A stretch of DNA of 64,000 nt from Paulinella micropora (taxonomy: Eukaryota > Cercozoa > Imbricatea > Euglyphida): contig BJOX01000005.1 in NCBI GenBank assembly GCA_009731375.1, forward strand, positions 1,663,357 through 1,727,356. The letters are read 5' to 3'. The notes beneath the pieces are model-generated. The model saw only the letters and a list, made by a program, of their open reading frames with translations, was not told where the DNA came from and searched no databases. Shown piece after piece: positions 31,043 to 40,092 of this stretch (its first letter is position 1; each line of letters opens with the position of its first letter). A program made the translations under genes and the position numbers.

Positions 31043-31339
31043 ATGCCAACATTGTCAACAAAAGTCGTCGGGGTATCATTTGGAGGAAGACAGGAAAATT
31101 TGTTATATCTAAGAAGCAAACCTCTAATCAAAGTTTTCATAGTTCCAGAACCAGAAAATAAATTTGATAAAAATGCTATCAGGGTGGAAACAGAAGAAGG
31201 AAGACAGTTAGGATATATAGGAAAATATACCGCGGAAACTTTATCCAAAAAGATAACAAAAAAGCAACAAGTTTCTTATAAAATATATGGTGGCGGGTTA
31301 GGCAAAAATTATGGAATGGAAATTACAATCTGGTTATAA
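31043..31339 (+). CDS. stand-alone HIRAN-domain protein (E2 cargo)
   Basis: This is a 98-residue protein that is almost entirely one HIRAN domain. It begins with KVVGVSFGGRQENL and continues with a LRSKPLIKVFIVPEPENKFD segment. NAIRVETEEGRQLGYIGKYTA follows, with a basic amphipathic end. HIRAN modules (as in HLTF) bind DNA ends, especially single-stranded 3' ends, in fork repair. Here it is the first gene inside the left TIR, next to the polymerase, so a role at the element's termini or in replication is plausible. The start ATG lies at the end of a family C palindrome (31011-31045). No E1 homologue is visible because E1 is truncated before this point. Confidence 0.75.
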   Translation: MPTLSTKVVGVSFGGRQENLLYLRSKPLIKVFIVPEPENKFDKNAIRVETEEGRQLGYIGKYTAETLSKKITKKQQVSYKIYGGGLGKNYGMEITIWL

Positions 31340-31432
31340 GGTAAGAAGTATGTAATAATTAATTTTTCATTTATATAATTATGATTATTATTATATAACA
31401 ATATACACATAGAGTTTTGGCTTTGGCGAAAT

Positions 31433-31687
31433 ATGCCTTCACAAAGCGGACCAGTCGGCGCTGTAAAGTTAGGGCGACCAGCTAAATATACATCTGTTGA
31501 AGAAAAGAAAAAAGCTCATTACGAGGCTTCAAGAAGATATGTCTTAAAAAATCCAGAAATGTATAGAAAGGCGGGAGTTTCATATTACGAAAGGAATAAG
31601 GAAGCCATATCAGCGAGACGGAAGGAGCGATATGCGATGAAAAAGAAACAAAAAATGGAAAGTGTTGTAGAAGTTGAAATACAGTAA
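31433..31687 (+). CDS. small basic protein with AT-hook-like motif (E2)
   Basis: This is an 84-residue Lys/Arg/Tyr-rich protein. LGRPAKYTS near residue 14 resembles an AT-hook. HYEASRRYVLKNPEMYRK and YYERNKEAISARRKERYAM are two related helical units of a type often seen in small viral DNA-binding proteins. The intact frame sits between the HIRAN gene and the polymerase in the same direction. A DNA-binding or regulatory role is inferred; the family is not identified. Confidence 0.6.
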   Translation: MPSQSGPVGAVKLGRPAKYTSVEEKKKAHYEASRRYVLKNPEMYRKAGVSYYERNKEAISARRKERYAMKKKQKMESVVEVEIQ

Positions 31688-31826
31688 AACTAATTAATTA
31701 TTTTTTTTCCAATAAATTTTTTTTCATTAATATAATTATCATCTAAACAAATAAAACAAGTATATTATAAATCATTGGGATTAATTCCAAACCAAAAAAT
31801 CTATTCCATAATATACATAATACAAA

Positions 31827-34800
31827 ATGTCATACAAACCACCTCTACCCCCTAGACCAAACAAGCAATATGTCCAACTTCTTCAAGCTAAGGCTAAGCT
31901 GAGAAAAGTTGAAGCGAAAGATAAAAGAAACCGCCGAGACCTTTTATCTAACATCCGTAGCAATGCGAGAGCAAATCTCCGCGAGGCTAAGACGCGAGAA
32001 GCGAAGCAACCAGAGGTTAAGAGACACAATTACAAATTTATAAGATACAGACGGCTAAACTCGATATTAATCAAATTTAAGGACTTAGACATAAGCTTCT
32101 ATGATACTGACACATTAGAACGGGAGGTATTTATACCAGCCATACGACGAGCGAGAATGGAAGGTATGACGAACAATGCCGATGTTAATCTATCTATAAC
32201 ATATACATCAGCTCCCGCTAATATACGATACGACCACTATTCTACAAAGAAAACTTTCAATTCATTCCTACTCCGCGAATATGACACCAAGTTTATAGAT
32301 GCTCTCAACGAGTTCAACTTAAACAACATTGAAGCTAGCGAGAATGGATATGAAAGGACAATACAATATGTAGAAATAACATTCGTTCAAGAGAACGGCG
32401 GAGGATGCTATGAAGGCACCAGAGAGAAAAAAGAGAAAGTTGAAGAAGGTAGAAAGATATCTCCGCCGAGCAAAAATAACAACTGCTTATTCTTCCTATG
32501 TAGAGATATTCTAAATATTCTCCCGATGAATAAACAAAAATGTAATGAGATACGAGACGAATTCAACCTTCCGCCAAACTCCCCCATACCATTTTCAATA
32601 GCGGTTGAAATATTGAAAAAATATGTGAAGGAAGGGAAAACATACGAAATAACAGACCACATTATGAAGGAGACAGTCAGAACGAATGAAGAAGGAGAAG
32701 AACCCGACAAACTAATCTTTTTGGAGAATAACCATTATTACGGATTAGTTAAACAATTTAAGAAGCGGTGCGATGACTGCTTACGACTATATTTGAACAA
32801 ACATAAATGTAATCTCAACAGAAAAAATATGCGGACATTATGTTGAAGAAGAATGGTAAAAGACACTTAATAACTAAATTTAGAGAAGAAGAAAAAATGA
32901 ATAACGACCAAGTTCTCCATTACGATTTGGAAACATTTAGAAATACGTCAATCGCAGCCGGCTACGATATCCACGACTGCTACATAGTCGGATATACTCA
33001 GGGCTCTGAGGGTTTCAAATACATAGCCGGTAAAGATTGTATAAGCAAATTCGTTGATTTACTAATAGAACGAGGCGAGAAGATAAAGGAAGGATGGGTG
33101 CCGAAGAACAAAAAAGATACGTCTACCGACGCAGGAGGTAAAAGGCCCGTTCTTTATGTTAATGGTTTTAACGGAGCAAACTTTGACCACTACTTCATAC
33201 ACCAAGAATTAATTAAAAAGGGTATTAAGATTAAAGAGTCAAAAATCAATAACGGCTCTATTATCACCTTAGAGTTTGAAAATGTTAAGATGTGGGACTT
33301 ACGAAAGCACACTCAGGGAAGCCTTAAAGCAAATCTTGAAAGTATGGGATGTGAAATCCTTAAAGGCGACTTTGACCACGAGCAAGCCCGAAGATGGGAG
33401 GATATGGAAGAAAAGATGAAGCAGGACTGTCTAGCTTATCTTAAAAACGATGTTATGGGTTTGAAAGAAATATACGATAAGTTAAACACTCCGATATTCG
33501 CAACTCATAAAGTCAATCTAACTTCAAAAATCTCAACTTCAAGTCTCGCTTTCAACATATGGAAGAAATATGTAGATAACAAATACGAAGTTAGACTTCC
33601 AACAGTTGAGCAGGAGCGAGTATTTAGAAAAGCTGTTATCGGAGGCAGGACTTACCCATCTAAGAGACGGTTTATTTCTAAGCAGTATGAACGATACCTA
33701 CAAAAAGAAATCACCTTTGACGAAATAATAGACTACCTAGTAGATGCGGATGTCGTATCTTTGTATCCAACTGCGATGTTAAACGAGTTTATGGTTGGCG
33801 ACATAATAGAAACGATTGGACCATTCGACCCGCGAAACCTTCCACTCGGCATCTATAACCTCGACTACATTTCTCCGAAAAATATACTACACTCCAGAAT
33901 TGGACAGCGAGACCGCATGGGTTCTCTTAAATGGCGGCTAGAGGATATGAAGGACCAATGGCTGACGAGTGTAGATATTATCGATATGGCAGCCGAAGGT
34001 TATACGGTCCATATACATAAAGGATACTACACTGCCAAGTCTGAATGTGTTTTCAAACAATACATAGACGATATGTTTAAGGCAAAGGAAAATGCTGAGA
34101 AAGGTAGCCCGCAATATTTGCTTGCTAAACTGTTTATGAATAGTCTATACGGTAAGATGATACAGAGACCAATACCTTCTATCACAGCATACATAACCAC
34201 TAACGAAGAATACTGGAAATTCTGGAACAGTAATCAAATAACCGACCTTGTTAAATTTACTGACAAAGAAGGCAAAGATTTATGGCACATATCGGGGCTT
34301 CCTCGTAATCCAATCTTATTAGAGAGTAGGATAACCAAGCCAACACATTATGGGGCATTCATACTAGCATATAGCCGGCGCATTATGTATAATTATATTA
34401 AGGAAGCCAACCCGAACGGAACCATTGAAGACGACTTTTATTACACAGATACAGACAGCCTCCAAATCCACGCGAGATGTGCGAGATACATTAAGAATAT
34501 GGGTAATAAGAAACTGGGCGGTATAGGGGACGACTTAGGCGATGGTTGTAAGATAATAAAAGGTGTGTGGATAGCTCCGAAATTGTATATGTTAGAATTT
34601 ACGACGAAGGATGCCTTTACGGAAGGAATGACCAAAAACGACCTCAAGCACATAGCGAAGGGAGTTCATATAGAAACAGCCGAAAATGGCGTTAAAAGAT
34701 ACTTCCACTTTAGGGGTAAAGGCTTGGAGGCGAAGCAACTCAACCCCGCTATATTTGATAAGATGGACAAAGGCGGGTCGGTTGAAAACGTCAAGGACTT

Positions 34801-34969
34801 CCAAATGAAAAAAATACATATGAACAGAAACAGCAAACAGCAACAAGTCCCGCATTTTAGTATAATACACAACCAAAACATAAAAAAACAAGTTAATGAG
34901 AATAAATGGGCGGGCCGTGAGTTTATTAACGATAACGACAGCTTACCGCTCGGTTTCCAAATAAGTTAA
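31827..34969 (+). pseudogene. protein-primed family B DNA polymerase (E2), split by one frame break
   Basis: This is the replicative polymerase of Polintons. The first frame (31827-32846) holds a Pro/Lys-rich start, an N-terminal domain and a zinc-finger-like CDDCLRLYLNKHKC. The second frame (from 32840) holds the exonuclease and polymerase. Exo I is HYDLETF, Exo II NGANFDHYF and Exo III YLKNDVMGLK. The polymerase motifs are DADVVSLYPTAM, KLFMNSLYGKM and YYTDTDSLQIH. The gene ends at 34967-34969. The two frames overlap at about 32840 and the E1 protein continues across this place, so a one-base indel or a consensus error separates them. Apart from that the gene looks complete. Confidence 0.9.
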
Positions 34970-34975
34970 GCTCTA

Positions 34976-35791
34976 TTATAGATATATTTTTTTAACTCCT
35001 TTGAAAGGGGAAACCCCTTCCCGCTTTGAGAAGCGGAGCTTCGCAATCGAACCCCGGGGTTGTAGGGGCTTGCCCCTACCTTTGAAGCTTCTAATTGTAT
35101 GAATTCCTTTTTTTGGTTTCACTAACTTTGTATTTACAGCCGTTGCCCCTAACAATGATACGGGGTCGAATGCTGTCCGATAGTTCGTGGTCAGCTTCGC
35201 CATCTTCGCACGCTTACCTTTTGGATTTACCCTAGTGGCTACTCGGTCTATCACTCCTTCAATGAGATCCTTCGTGCTACTGCCTTTATTGTATGTGGTC
35301 GCCCTTACCCCCGTCTGGCGGCTCAGGTCTTTCGCTATCGTGCCACCCAGACTATGACCTGTAAGCTCTACGTTATCCTTACCATATTTCTTTATGACTT
35401 CATCAACCAACTTCTGCTCTTCTTTATATCTCGGAGTTCTTTTCAATACTCCCTTTACTAATGCGACATCTGTTAACAGGTCCCTTTTATCTACTGAACC
35501 TCTAAATGCTACAATCGCTTTGCCATCTTTTTCATACACAGTTGACTTTTCTTTGCTAGCGACTGGCTTCCATCCGTCAGCTCCCTTTCTCTCCGACGAA
35601 GACAAATAGACATCCTCCGATAAACTAGCACTACCGCCTTTTTGACGTTTGTATTCTTTGCTCGCCTTTTTCAAAGCTTCACCATAGCTTATGTTATGCT
35701 TAGCAGAGTAAGCCTTAACGAACTTTATCCACTCGGACATTCGCGGAGACTTCGCCTCCGCACCTCCACGAGTTTTGTGAAACTTTTTCAA
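34976..35791 (-). CDS. class-3 lipase with YABBY-like N-terminal module (E2 cargo)
   Basis: This is a 271-residue intact protein. Residues about 15-50 (SEWIKFVKAYSAKHNISYGE and following Lys-rich helix) match the short HMG/YABBY-like DNA-binding module found in proteins of large DNA viruses. The rest is a lipase_3-type alpha/beta hydrolase. It shows KAIVAFRGS before the core, the nucleophile elbow VELTGHSLGG, a likely acid in TAFDPVSLLG and a late His in IHTIRSFKG. Such enzymes may act on host membrane lipids at entry or exit. The last 35 residues are encoded by palindromic repeats of families A and C. It is convergent with the polymerase and 6 bp from it. E1 lacks the gene. Confidence 0.8.
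   Translation of the reverse strand: MKKFHKTRGGAEAKSPRMSEWIKFVKAYSAKHNISYGEALKKASKEYKRQKGGSASLSEDVYLSSSERKGADGWKPVASKEKSTVYEKDGKAIVAFRGSVDKRDLLTDVALVKGVLKRTPRYKEEQKLVDEVIKKYGKDNVELTGHSLGGTIAKDLSRQTGVRATTYNKGSSTKDLIEGVIDRVATRVNPKGKRAKMAKLTTNYRTAFDPVSLLGATAVNTKLVKPKKGIHTIRSFKGRGKPLQPRGSIAKLRFSKREGVSPFKGVKKIYL
34990..35090. repeat. palindromic repeats forming the 3' end of the lipase gene (families A and C)
   Basis: Stems GAAAGGGGAAACCCCTTC, GCTTTGAGAAGCGGAGCTTC and GTAGGGGCTTGCCCCTAC lie in a row and are translated in frame. The middle one matches the family C unit seen before the HIRAN and penton genes. Confidence 0.7.
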
Positions 35792-35853
35792 AAGTTTCTA
35801 TATTAATTATTTAATTTTTTTTTTTTTATACTACCTACTATATACCCCATACT

Positions 35854-36129
35854 ATGTCCACCCTCACGAAACTGTGCGAGAAGTTCGAACAACTCTCAAT
35901 CGAAAACAAAAAGAAATCATTTTCTCTCGCCGACGTTCAAAAGGTAATCCACGAAGAAATTCAAGCTATTGAAGAAAGAAAAGCATCTCAACCAAAAGAC
36001 GTGTTTCATTTCGGCAAATACCGCGGAAAAAAAATAGAAGACATCGCTAAGATTGATAAGCCATATATTGAATGGTTAGTCCGTCAGCCGTGGGTCCAGA
36101 ATAAGGATGAATTGAAGAAGTATTTGTAA
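35854..36129 (+). CDS. small protein with ExoX C-terminal-like domain (E2)
   Basis: This is an intact 91-residue protein. Its N-terminal helical half (STLTKLCEKFEQLSIENKK) is almost the same as the E1 homologue (14433-14720). The C-terminal module contains FHFGKYRGKKIEDIAKID and YIEWLVRQPW. No nuclease domain is attached. It is transcribed away from the lipase, with a T-rich promoter-like stretch at 35803-35830 upstream. Its conservation in both elements and its place beside the replication genes suggest a replication accessory function. Confidence 0.78.
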   Translation: MSTLTKLCEKFEQLSIENKKKSFSLADVQKVIHEEIQAIEERKASQPKDVFHFGKYRGKKIEDIAKIDKPYIEWLVRQPWVQNKDELKKYL

Positions 36130-36186
36130 AGTCTTTGTATTTTTTTTGGCTTCCGCAAAGGGGGGTGCGGGGGGCGAAGACCCCTG

Positions 36187-37437
36187 CTAGTGATCTTCTA
36201 AGAAATTAACGATAACACTCACATTTCCTCCATTCGCGACAGTAGATACAGACTTTTGTAAAAATGTTAGATTTTCGCCAGGAGAGAGTTGTATGTCATA
36301 AGTTCGCAAGTCAATAAGCTGGCTTGAAGTAGCATTAACATACAGTTTTAGAATTACATCCGTTATAGTAGCACCACCTAGGGCAGTCGCAGCGGTGTCC
36401 TTTGACACAATTGAAGTTTTGGCATCAATATCAGCAAAGTTCTCAGCCGTAAGAGCACCAGTTGTTTTCACAATTCGCACTATATTAACTTTGGTATCTT
36501 CGTTTGATATGCTCACGAGAGTTGGATAAACAATTGAATAATTTGTCGCACCACCATCAAAAGTTGTTTTATTTTTTATGCTTAGAATTGGACTTTCAGT
36601 GGTGCTCGCCTTTTCATCTCCTTCCGCTTCGTTTGATATGCTTGTATTAACAGTGTTGGGTCCCTCAATAAACATACTACAACTGGCCGTTTTCAAACTT
36701 TGTATTCCAGTTCCACCATTATTAAACATTCGTGCCACAAAAGGGAGAGTTGTATTCCGAAGACTGACCCCAGTGTTGGCATTCGCATACTTAATCATAT
36801 GGACTTGTTGGAATGCGCCCGTCGTGGGGTTCTCAATTGAAAACTTAATAGCGCCAAAGCCCAAATACTGAAATTGAATTTGAAATACATTTCCCTTTGT
36901 CCAATCCAGTAAGGGCATATCGCCTGTTCCATTACACGGGTCATTCCAAGTCGCTTGTGAAACCAAGGTAGGCACTCCTGCTTTGGTATGGAGAATATTC
37001 ATTCCGTTATTTTTAGTCTTGTAAAAATAGAAACCATTATCTAATGCGGTATCGCCAATGCCAATAAATGAATAGTAGTCCTTGGTTTCGTCAGTAGTCC
37101 ATAAGGCAGTGAAGCGACACATAACTCCCATCCCTGTTCTGTATTTAATTCTTTTTTTGCTTACCATAATGGCATCTGCGGTAGCATCTGCGGTTGTTTT
37201 TAATTCAGCCATATTATTGCTAAATGAAACGGTCGCCTTCGTTTCTGTTTTGGTCCATATCCGTGTATTAACTGTGTATGGAAAGATTTCCTGTAATACT
37301 GGTGTTAATGAGCTGGTTAATGCTTCACCAAAGGCGGTTTTCATATTATTGGTTTCAATGTGGCCGTCATACCCGACTTTGACATTTACGAAATCTCCGT
37401 CAGGATTTTGGGCGACTAAATTTCGCTGGTGAGACAT
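36187..37437 (-). CDS. conserved 416-aa virion-block protein of unknown function (E2)
   Basis: This is the intact homologue of the E1 gene at 12638-13876. Conserved segments are MSHQRNLVAQNPDGDFVNV, YYSFIGIGDTALDNGFYFYK, IQFQYLGFGAIKFSIENP and ANTGVSLRNTTLPF. A Thr/Asn-rich, strand-forming C-terminal half follows. There is no transmembrane segment and no signal peptide. It is the first gene of the minus-strand virion block downstream of the major capsid gene. I infer a beta-rich surface or capsid-associated protein. The stop codon abuts a GGGGGTGCGGGGGGC palindrome (36155-36188). Confidence 0.78.
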   Translation of the reverse strand: MSHQRNLVAQNPDGDFVNVKVGYDGHIETNNMKTAFGEALTSSLTPVLQEIFPYTVNTRIWTKTETKATVSFSNNMAELKTTADATADAIMVSKKRIKYRTGMGVMCRFTALWTTDETKDYYSFIGIGDTALDNGFYFYKTKNNGMNILHTKAGVPTLVSQATWNDPCNGTGDMPLLDWTKGNVFQIQFQYLGFGAIKFSIENPTTGAFQQVHMIKYANANTGVSLRNTTLPFVARMFNNGGTGIQSLKTASCSMFIEGPNTVNTSISNEAEGDEKASTTESPILSIKNKTTFDGGATNYSIVYPTLVSISNEDTKVNIVRIVKTTGALTAENFADIDAKTSIVSKDTAATALGGATITDVILKLYVNATSSQLIDLRTYDIQLSPGENLTFLQKSVSTVANGGNVSVIVNFLEDH

Positions 37438-37488
37438 TCCTATATTATCAAAAAAATAAATTAACTATCAAAATTTAATAATTACTTC

Positions 37489-38964
37489 TTAACTAATCGT
37501 AATCATATTCGCCTTAACCTGAACCTCTCGCTGAGTGATTGCCACGGTGTAATGGTTGAAGGCAGCATTCGCGGTGGTCGCAATAAACTCCCATCGTCGC
37601 TCAGTATCAAGGCTTAAACCACTGATTTCATTTTGGTCCTTGCTCCATAGCGGACGGGTATTATCCCAAGTATCAACCCAGAACCAGTTGTATTTATACA
37701 CATCGTTATTCATCAAGGCCGAACCCTCAATCTTTGGTTTCAGATACATATAGTCTTCTTCGCTCGCAGCATCAATATTGAAATCTTGCTGGCGGGCACC
37801 ATCCAGAGTAGTGTAAAAATTGACAACCTTAGCGGCGGCACGGTTATCGTGGTCATAAGCTGTGTTCTTTTTTTCTTCATTGTTAAAAACAGAGTGATAA
37901 ATCTTCTTCAAACGGCGACCGTGCCCGCGGTCAAATCGCATAATAATGTTTTGGGTCGTGCTTGCGGGTGTAGTATTCTTATAAACATAGGGATAATCAA
38001 TATTGAAGCTCATACCTTCGGGGCTGGCAATCTTCTGCTGGATTGATTGAATGACATCAGGGTTCGTTTCAACCGCAAGAAACAAGGCAAGATTGGTGAC
38101 ATCAGCGGACACAGCCATATTAGCACTACCAACATTTGCCGTGCTAATAGCAGTAGCAGCACCATTCGTCACCGTATAACCAGTTCTGTCAGTAGCACTC
38201 CACACAATTCGCATAGTCAAAATCTCTGGAAACATAATAGTCTTATCAAGTGCGAAAATAGTGTTAATAATCATACCCAAAGGAATTTTAACATTAATGG
38301 CCAAAACGGCATTCGCTCCACTTCCAACAAGATACTTCGCCTCATTGTAATTAACATTTACGGCCGACAAAGCTCCAACACCAGTCGTCAAAGCAGCATC
38401 ATCGTGACGACGAGCAGAAATCACGGGCTCTCGCAATAGACCCTGAGTTGCGGCAGCAACATCGTTATTACCATCAACCGCCGCACGAAAGGCTGTTCTA
38501 GTTGCTTCAAGAGCACTAATGTTAATCAATCCGTTAGCATTACACTTTTGGAGCATACAGCCATAACCACTAGCATCACCGTGGTTAGGAAGGTCTAAGA
38601 AATCCTTCAAGCTCATTTCCGGTTTCCACAACATCTTAGTCACAGTTCTAAGATTGTTAATGTCGCACAGATAAACACCGCTACGGGTTTGAAGTTGTAT
38701 CTGGCTAATTTGTGAAAGGCAGTCCATAAAAATTCTTGAATAAGTGTTGGCACCAGCCGCTCTCATAGTATAAGTAAAACTCAAATAAGACCGAGCGAGA
38801 TTAAAAGGTCGGCTAATAAGGTCAAAACTTCGTTCTTGTCCGCCAGCAGTAGTGACCTCAAAGGTTCCAGAACCCTCACGAGGTGCCAGCTTATTCAAAC
38901 GATACGAAGCACTGATGTAGTCAGTCTTGCTGAAATCTAGTTCGCCCCCGTGTTGTGTAGGCAT
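37489..38964 (-). CDS. major capsid protein (E2)
   Basis: This intact 491-residue protein is of the size expected for a Polinton/virophage-type double-jelly-roll capsid. It begins PTQHGGELDFSKTDYISASY and includes RPFNLARSYLSFTYTM, SQIQLQTRSGVYLCDI, AYDHDNRAAAKVVNFYTTLD and LSLDTERRWEF. It lies next to the penton gene in the order penton then capsid, as in E1. Identification rests on size, gene order, block context and the E1 match rather than on a recalled alignment. The upstream region holds a conserved hairpin (39031-39101) and an AT-rich promoter-like stretch. Confidence 0.85.
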   Translation of the reverse strand: MPTQHGGELDFSKTDYISASYRLNKLAPREGSGTFEVTTAGGQERSFDLISRPFNLARSYLSFTYTMRAAGANTYSRIFMDCLSQISQIQLQTRSGVYLCDINNLRTVTKMLWKPEMSLKDFLDLPNHGDASGYGCMLQKCNANGLINISALEATRTAFRAAVDGNNDVAAATQGLLREPVISARRHDDAALTTGVGALSAVNVNYNEAKYLVGSGANAVLAINVKIPLGMIINTIFALDKTIMFPEILTMRIVWSATDRTGYTVTNGAATAISTANVGSANMAVSADVTNLALFLAVETNPDVIQSIQQKIASPEGMSFNIDYPYVYKNTTPASTTQNIIMRFDRGHGRRLKKIYHSVFNNEEKKNTAYDHDNRAAAKVVNFYTTLDGARQQDFNIDAASEEDYMYLKPKIEGSALMNNDVYKYNWFWVDTWDNTRPLWSKDQNEISGLSLDTERRWEFIATTANAAFNHYTVAITQREVQVKANMITIS

Positions 38965-39030
38965 TTCGTTTTTCTTCTTTTTTTCAGTTGTCTTATATTT
39001 TAATATGAGAAAAAAATAAATTAATTAATT

Positions 39031-39141
39031 GTAAGTGCTTTTTTTCAAAAACCACTTACGATCTCAAAAACCTATTGCGAAGCTACGCTTGCAAAGCGTA
39101 TATTTTCACTGTGCGGGGTTGTAGGGGGAGCAGGCCCCTAC
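39031..39141. promoter_or_regulatory. conserved hairpin and palindromes between penton and capsid genes (E2)
   Basis: On the minus strand the order is a GTAGGGG-type palindrome that holds the penton stop codon (39138-39140), a family C unit (TTGCGAAGCTACGCTTGC), then the hairpin GTAAGTGG...GCACTTAC (39031-39060). The same hairpin stands before the penton and membrane-protein genes. Confidence 0.6.
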
Positions 39142-39950
39142 CTTGATTTCAACAAATTGAAGAATGATGTAAATAAATTAAAGTAATTTGTTTCTCTGTA
39201 AATCAACAAAGTCATTACAATGCCGAGCCCGTTTAGGTTAATGGCTTGGTCGTTTTCGTCAGTCAAATAAAAACGATACACATTGCTTAAACTTGTAGAT
39301 AGCCGTTTGCCATATTCACTACCAGAGCCGTCATAGATAACAGACCCAAACGGGATTTCATTCGCTGTGTATATTTCTTGGAGCACGTGATTATCACCTT
39401 CGCCGACTAAATCTGACTGTAAATATAATGTTTTTTCGCCAGTCAAGATTATGACATTCGGCGACCTCAGTGTATTATTAGCGAAGAAGTAAGTAGAGGA
39501 CCGCTCAAAACCCATAATTTCGTGTATGCGAGTTTCGTCGTCAAACACAAACCGAGGTTGAATGCCTCCGTTGTTCGCCACAGTAAATAATAGCTTGCCA
39601 TCTTCGGGGTCAGTATACGTATTGTTGCTTGTTATTGTGTATGTGTAGTCATTGGGGCTTTCTGCGGTTAGCACTTCGGCTAGCTTATTTTTTAAGTTAT
39701 TCATCGTGTAGTTTCCTTCGGGTATCGTAATGACCGCCTCGTTGCCATCTTCACTCAGAATAAAAGTATTATAAGGACTGGCGACGGAATAATACGACTT
39801 CGGCACATAGATATGAAGTATTTTACAGTGTGTTGGATTGTCTAACCCTTTCATATCAATTGAGTGTGTAAAATCACTATCCGTGCCGTTTATCCTATTT
39901 TTGCTATTGACATAGTAAATGTTAGAACTCCTACCTCCCCTATAATCCAT
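39138..39950 (-). CDS. penton-type minor capsid protein (E2)
   Basis: This intact 270-residue protein has the family's typical start (IYYVNSKNRINGTDSDFTH). Beta-strand-rich segments follow, such as KILHIYVPKSYYSVASPYN and AVITIPEGNYTMNN, with a C-terminal GIVMTLLIYRETNYF. Single-jelly-roll penton proteins of this type form the pentameric vertices of Polinton, virophage and adenovirus-like capsids. E1 (10040-10852) encodes a near-identical protein that is cut by a nonsense codon. The gene lies between protease and capsid in both elements and is preceded by a conserved hairpin. Confidence 0.9.
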   Translation of the reverse strand: MDYRGGRSSNIYYVNSKNRINGTDSDFTHSIDMKGLDNPTHCKILHIYVPKSYYSVASPYNTFILSEDGNEAVITIPEGNYTMNNLKNKLAEVLTAESPNDYTYTITSNNTYTDPEDGKLLFTVANNGGIQPRFVFDDETRIHEIMGFERSSTYFFANNTLRSPNVIILTGEKTLYLQSDLVGEGDNHVLQEIYTANEIPFGSVIYDGSGSEYGKRLSTSLSNVYRFYLTDENDQAINLNGLGIVMTLLIYRETNYFNLFTSFFNLLKSR

Positions 39951-39952
39951 TT

Positions 39953-40025
39953 GTAGGAGCTTTTTTTCAAAAACCTCCTACGACCTCAAAAACTATTGCG
40001 ACGCTACGCTTGCAAAGCGTATATA
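39953..40025 (-). promoter_or_regulatory. conserved hairpin immediately upstream of the penton gene (E2)
   Basis: On the minus strand the order is a family C unit (TTGCGACGCTACGC-type, reversed), TTTTTGAGGTCGTAGGAGG, a short loop and GCTCCTAC, then the ATG a few bases on. It matches the E1 motif at 9998-10039 in sequence and position, although the arms carry compensatory changes (GTAGGAG with CTCCTAC here, GTAGGTG with CACCTAC in E1). Confidence 0.65.
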
Positions 40026-40063
40026 TAGGAAAATATATTTTTGTTTTAATTACCTACCACAAC

Positions 40064-40092
40064 GGAGGGGGGTGCGGGGGCTTGCCCCTGCT
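40064..40092. repeat. GC-rich palindrome abutting the protease stop codon (E2)
   Basis: GGGGTGCGGGGGCTTGCCCC occurs at the end of the protease gene, and the stop codon begins inside it. Nearly the same sequence occurs inside the ATPase gene (42888-42916) and at 36155-36188. Confidence 0.7.

Noticed and set aside
32800-32880. Programmed frameshift in the E2 polymerase
   Set aside because: No slippery heptamer plus structure was evident, and E1 reads across in one frame; a one-base indel or consensus error is simpler.
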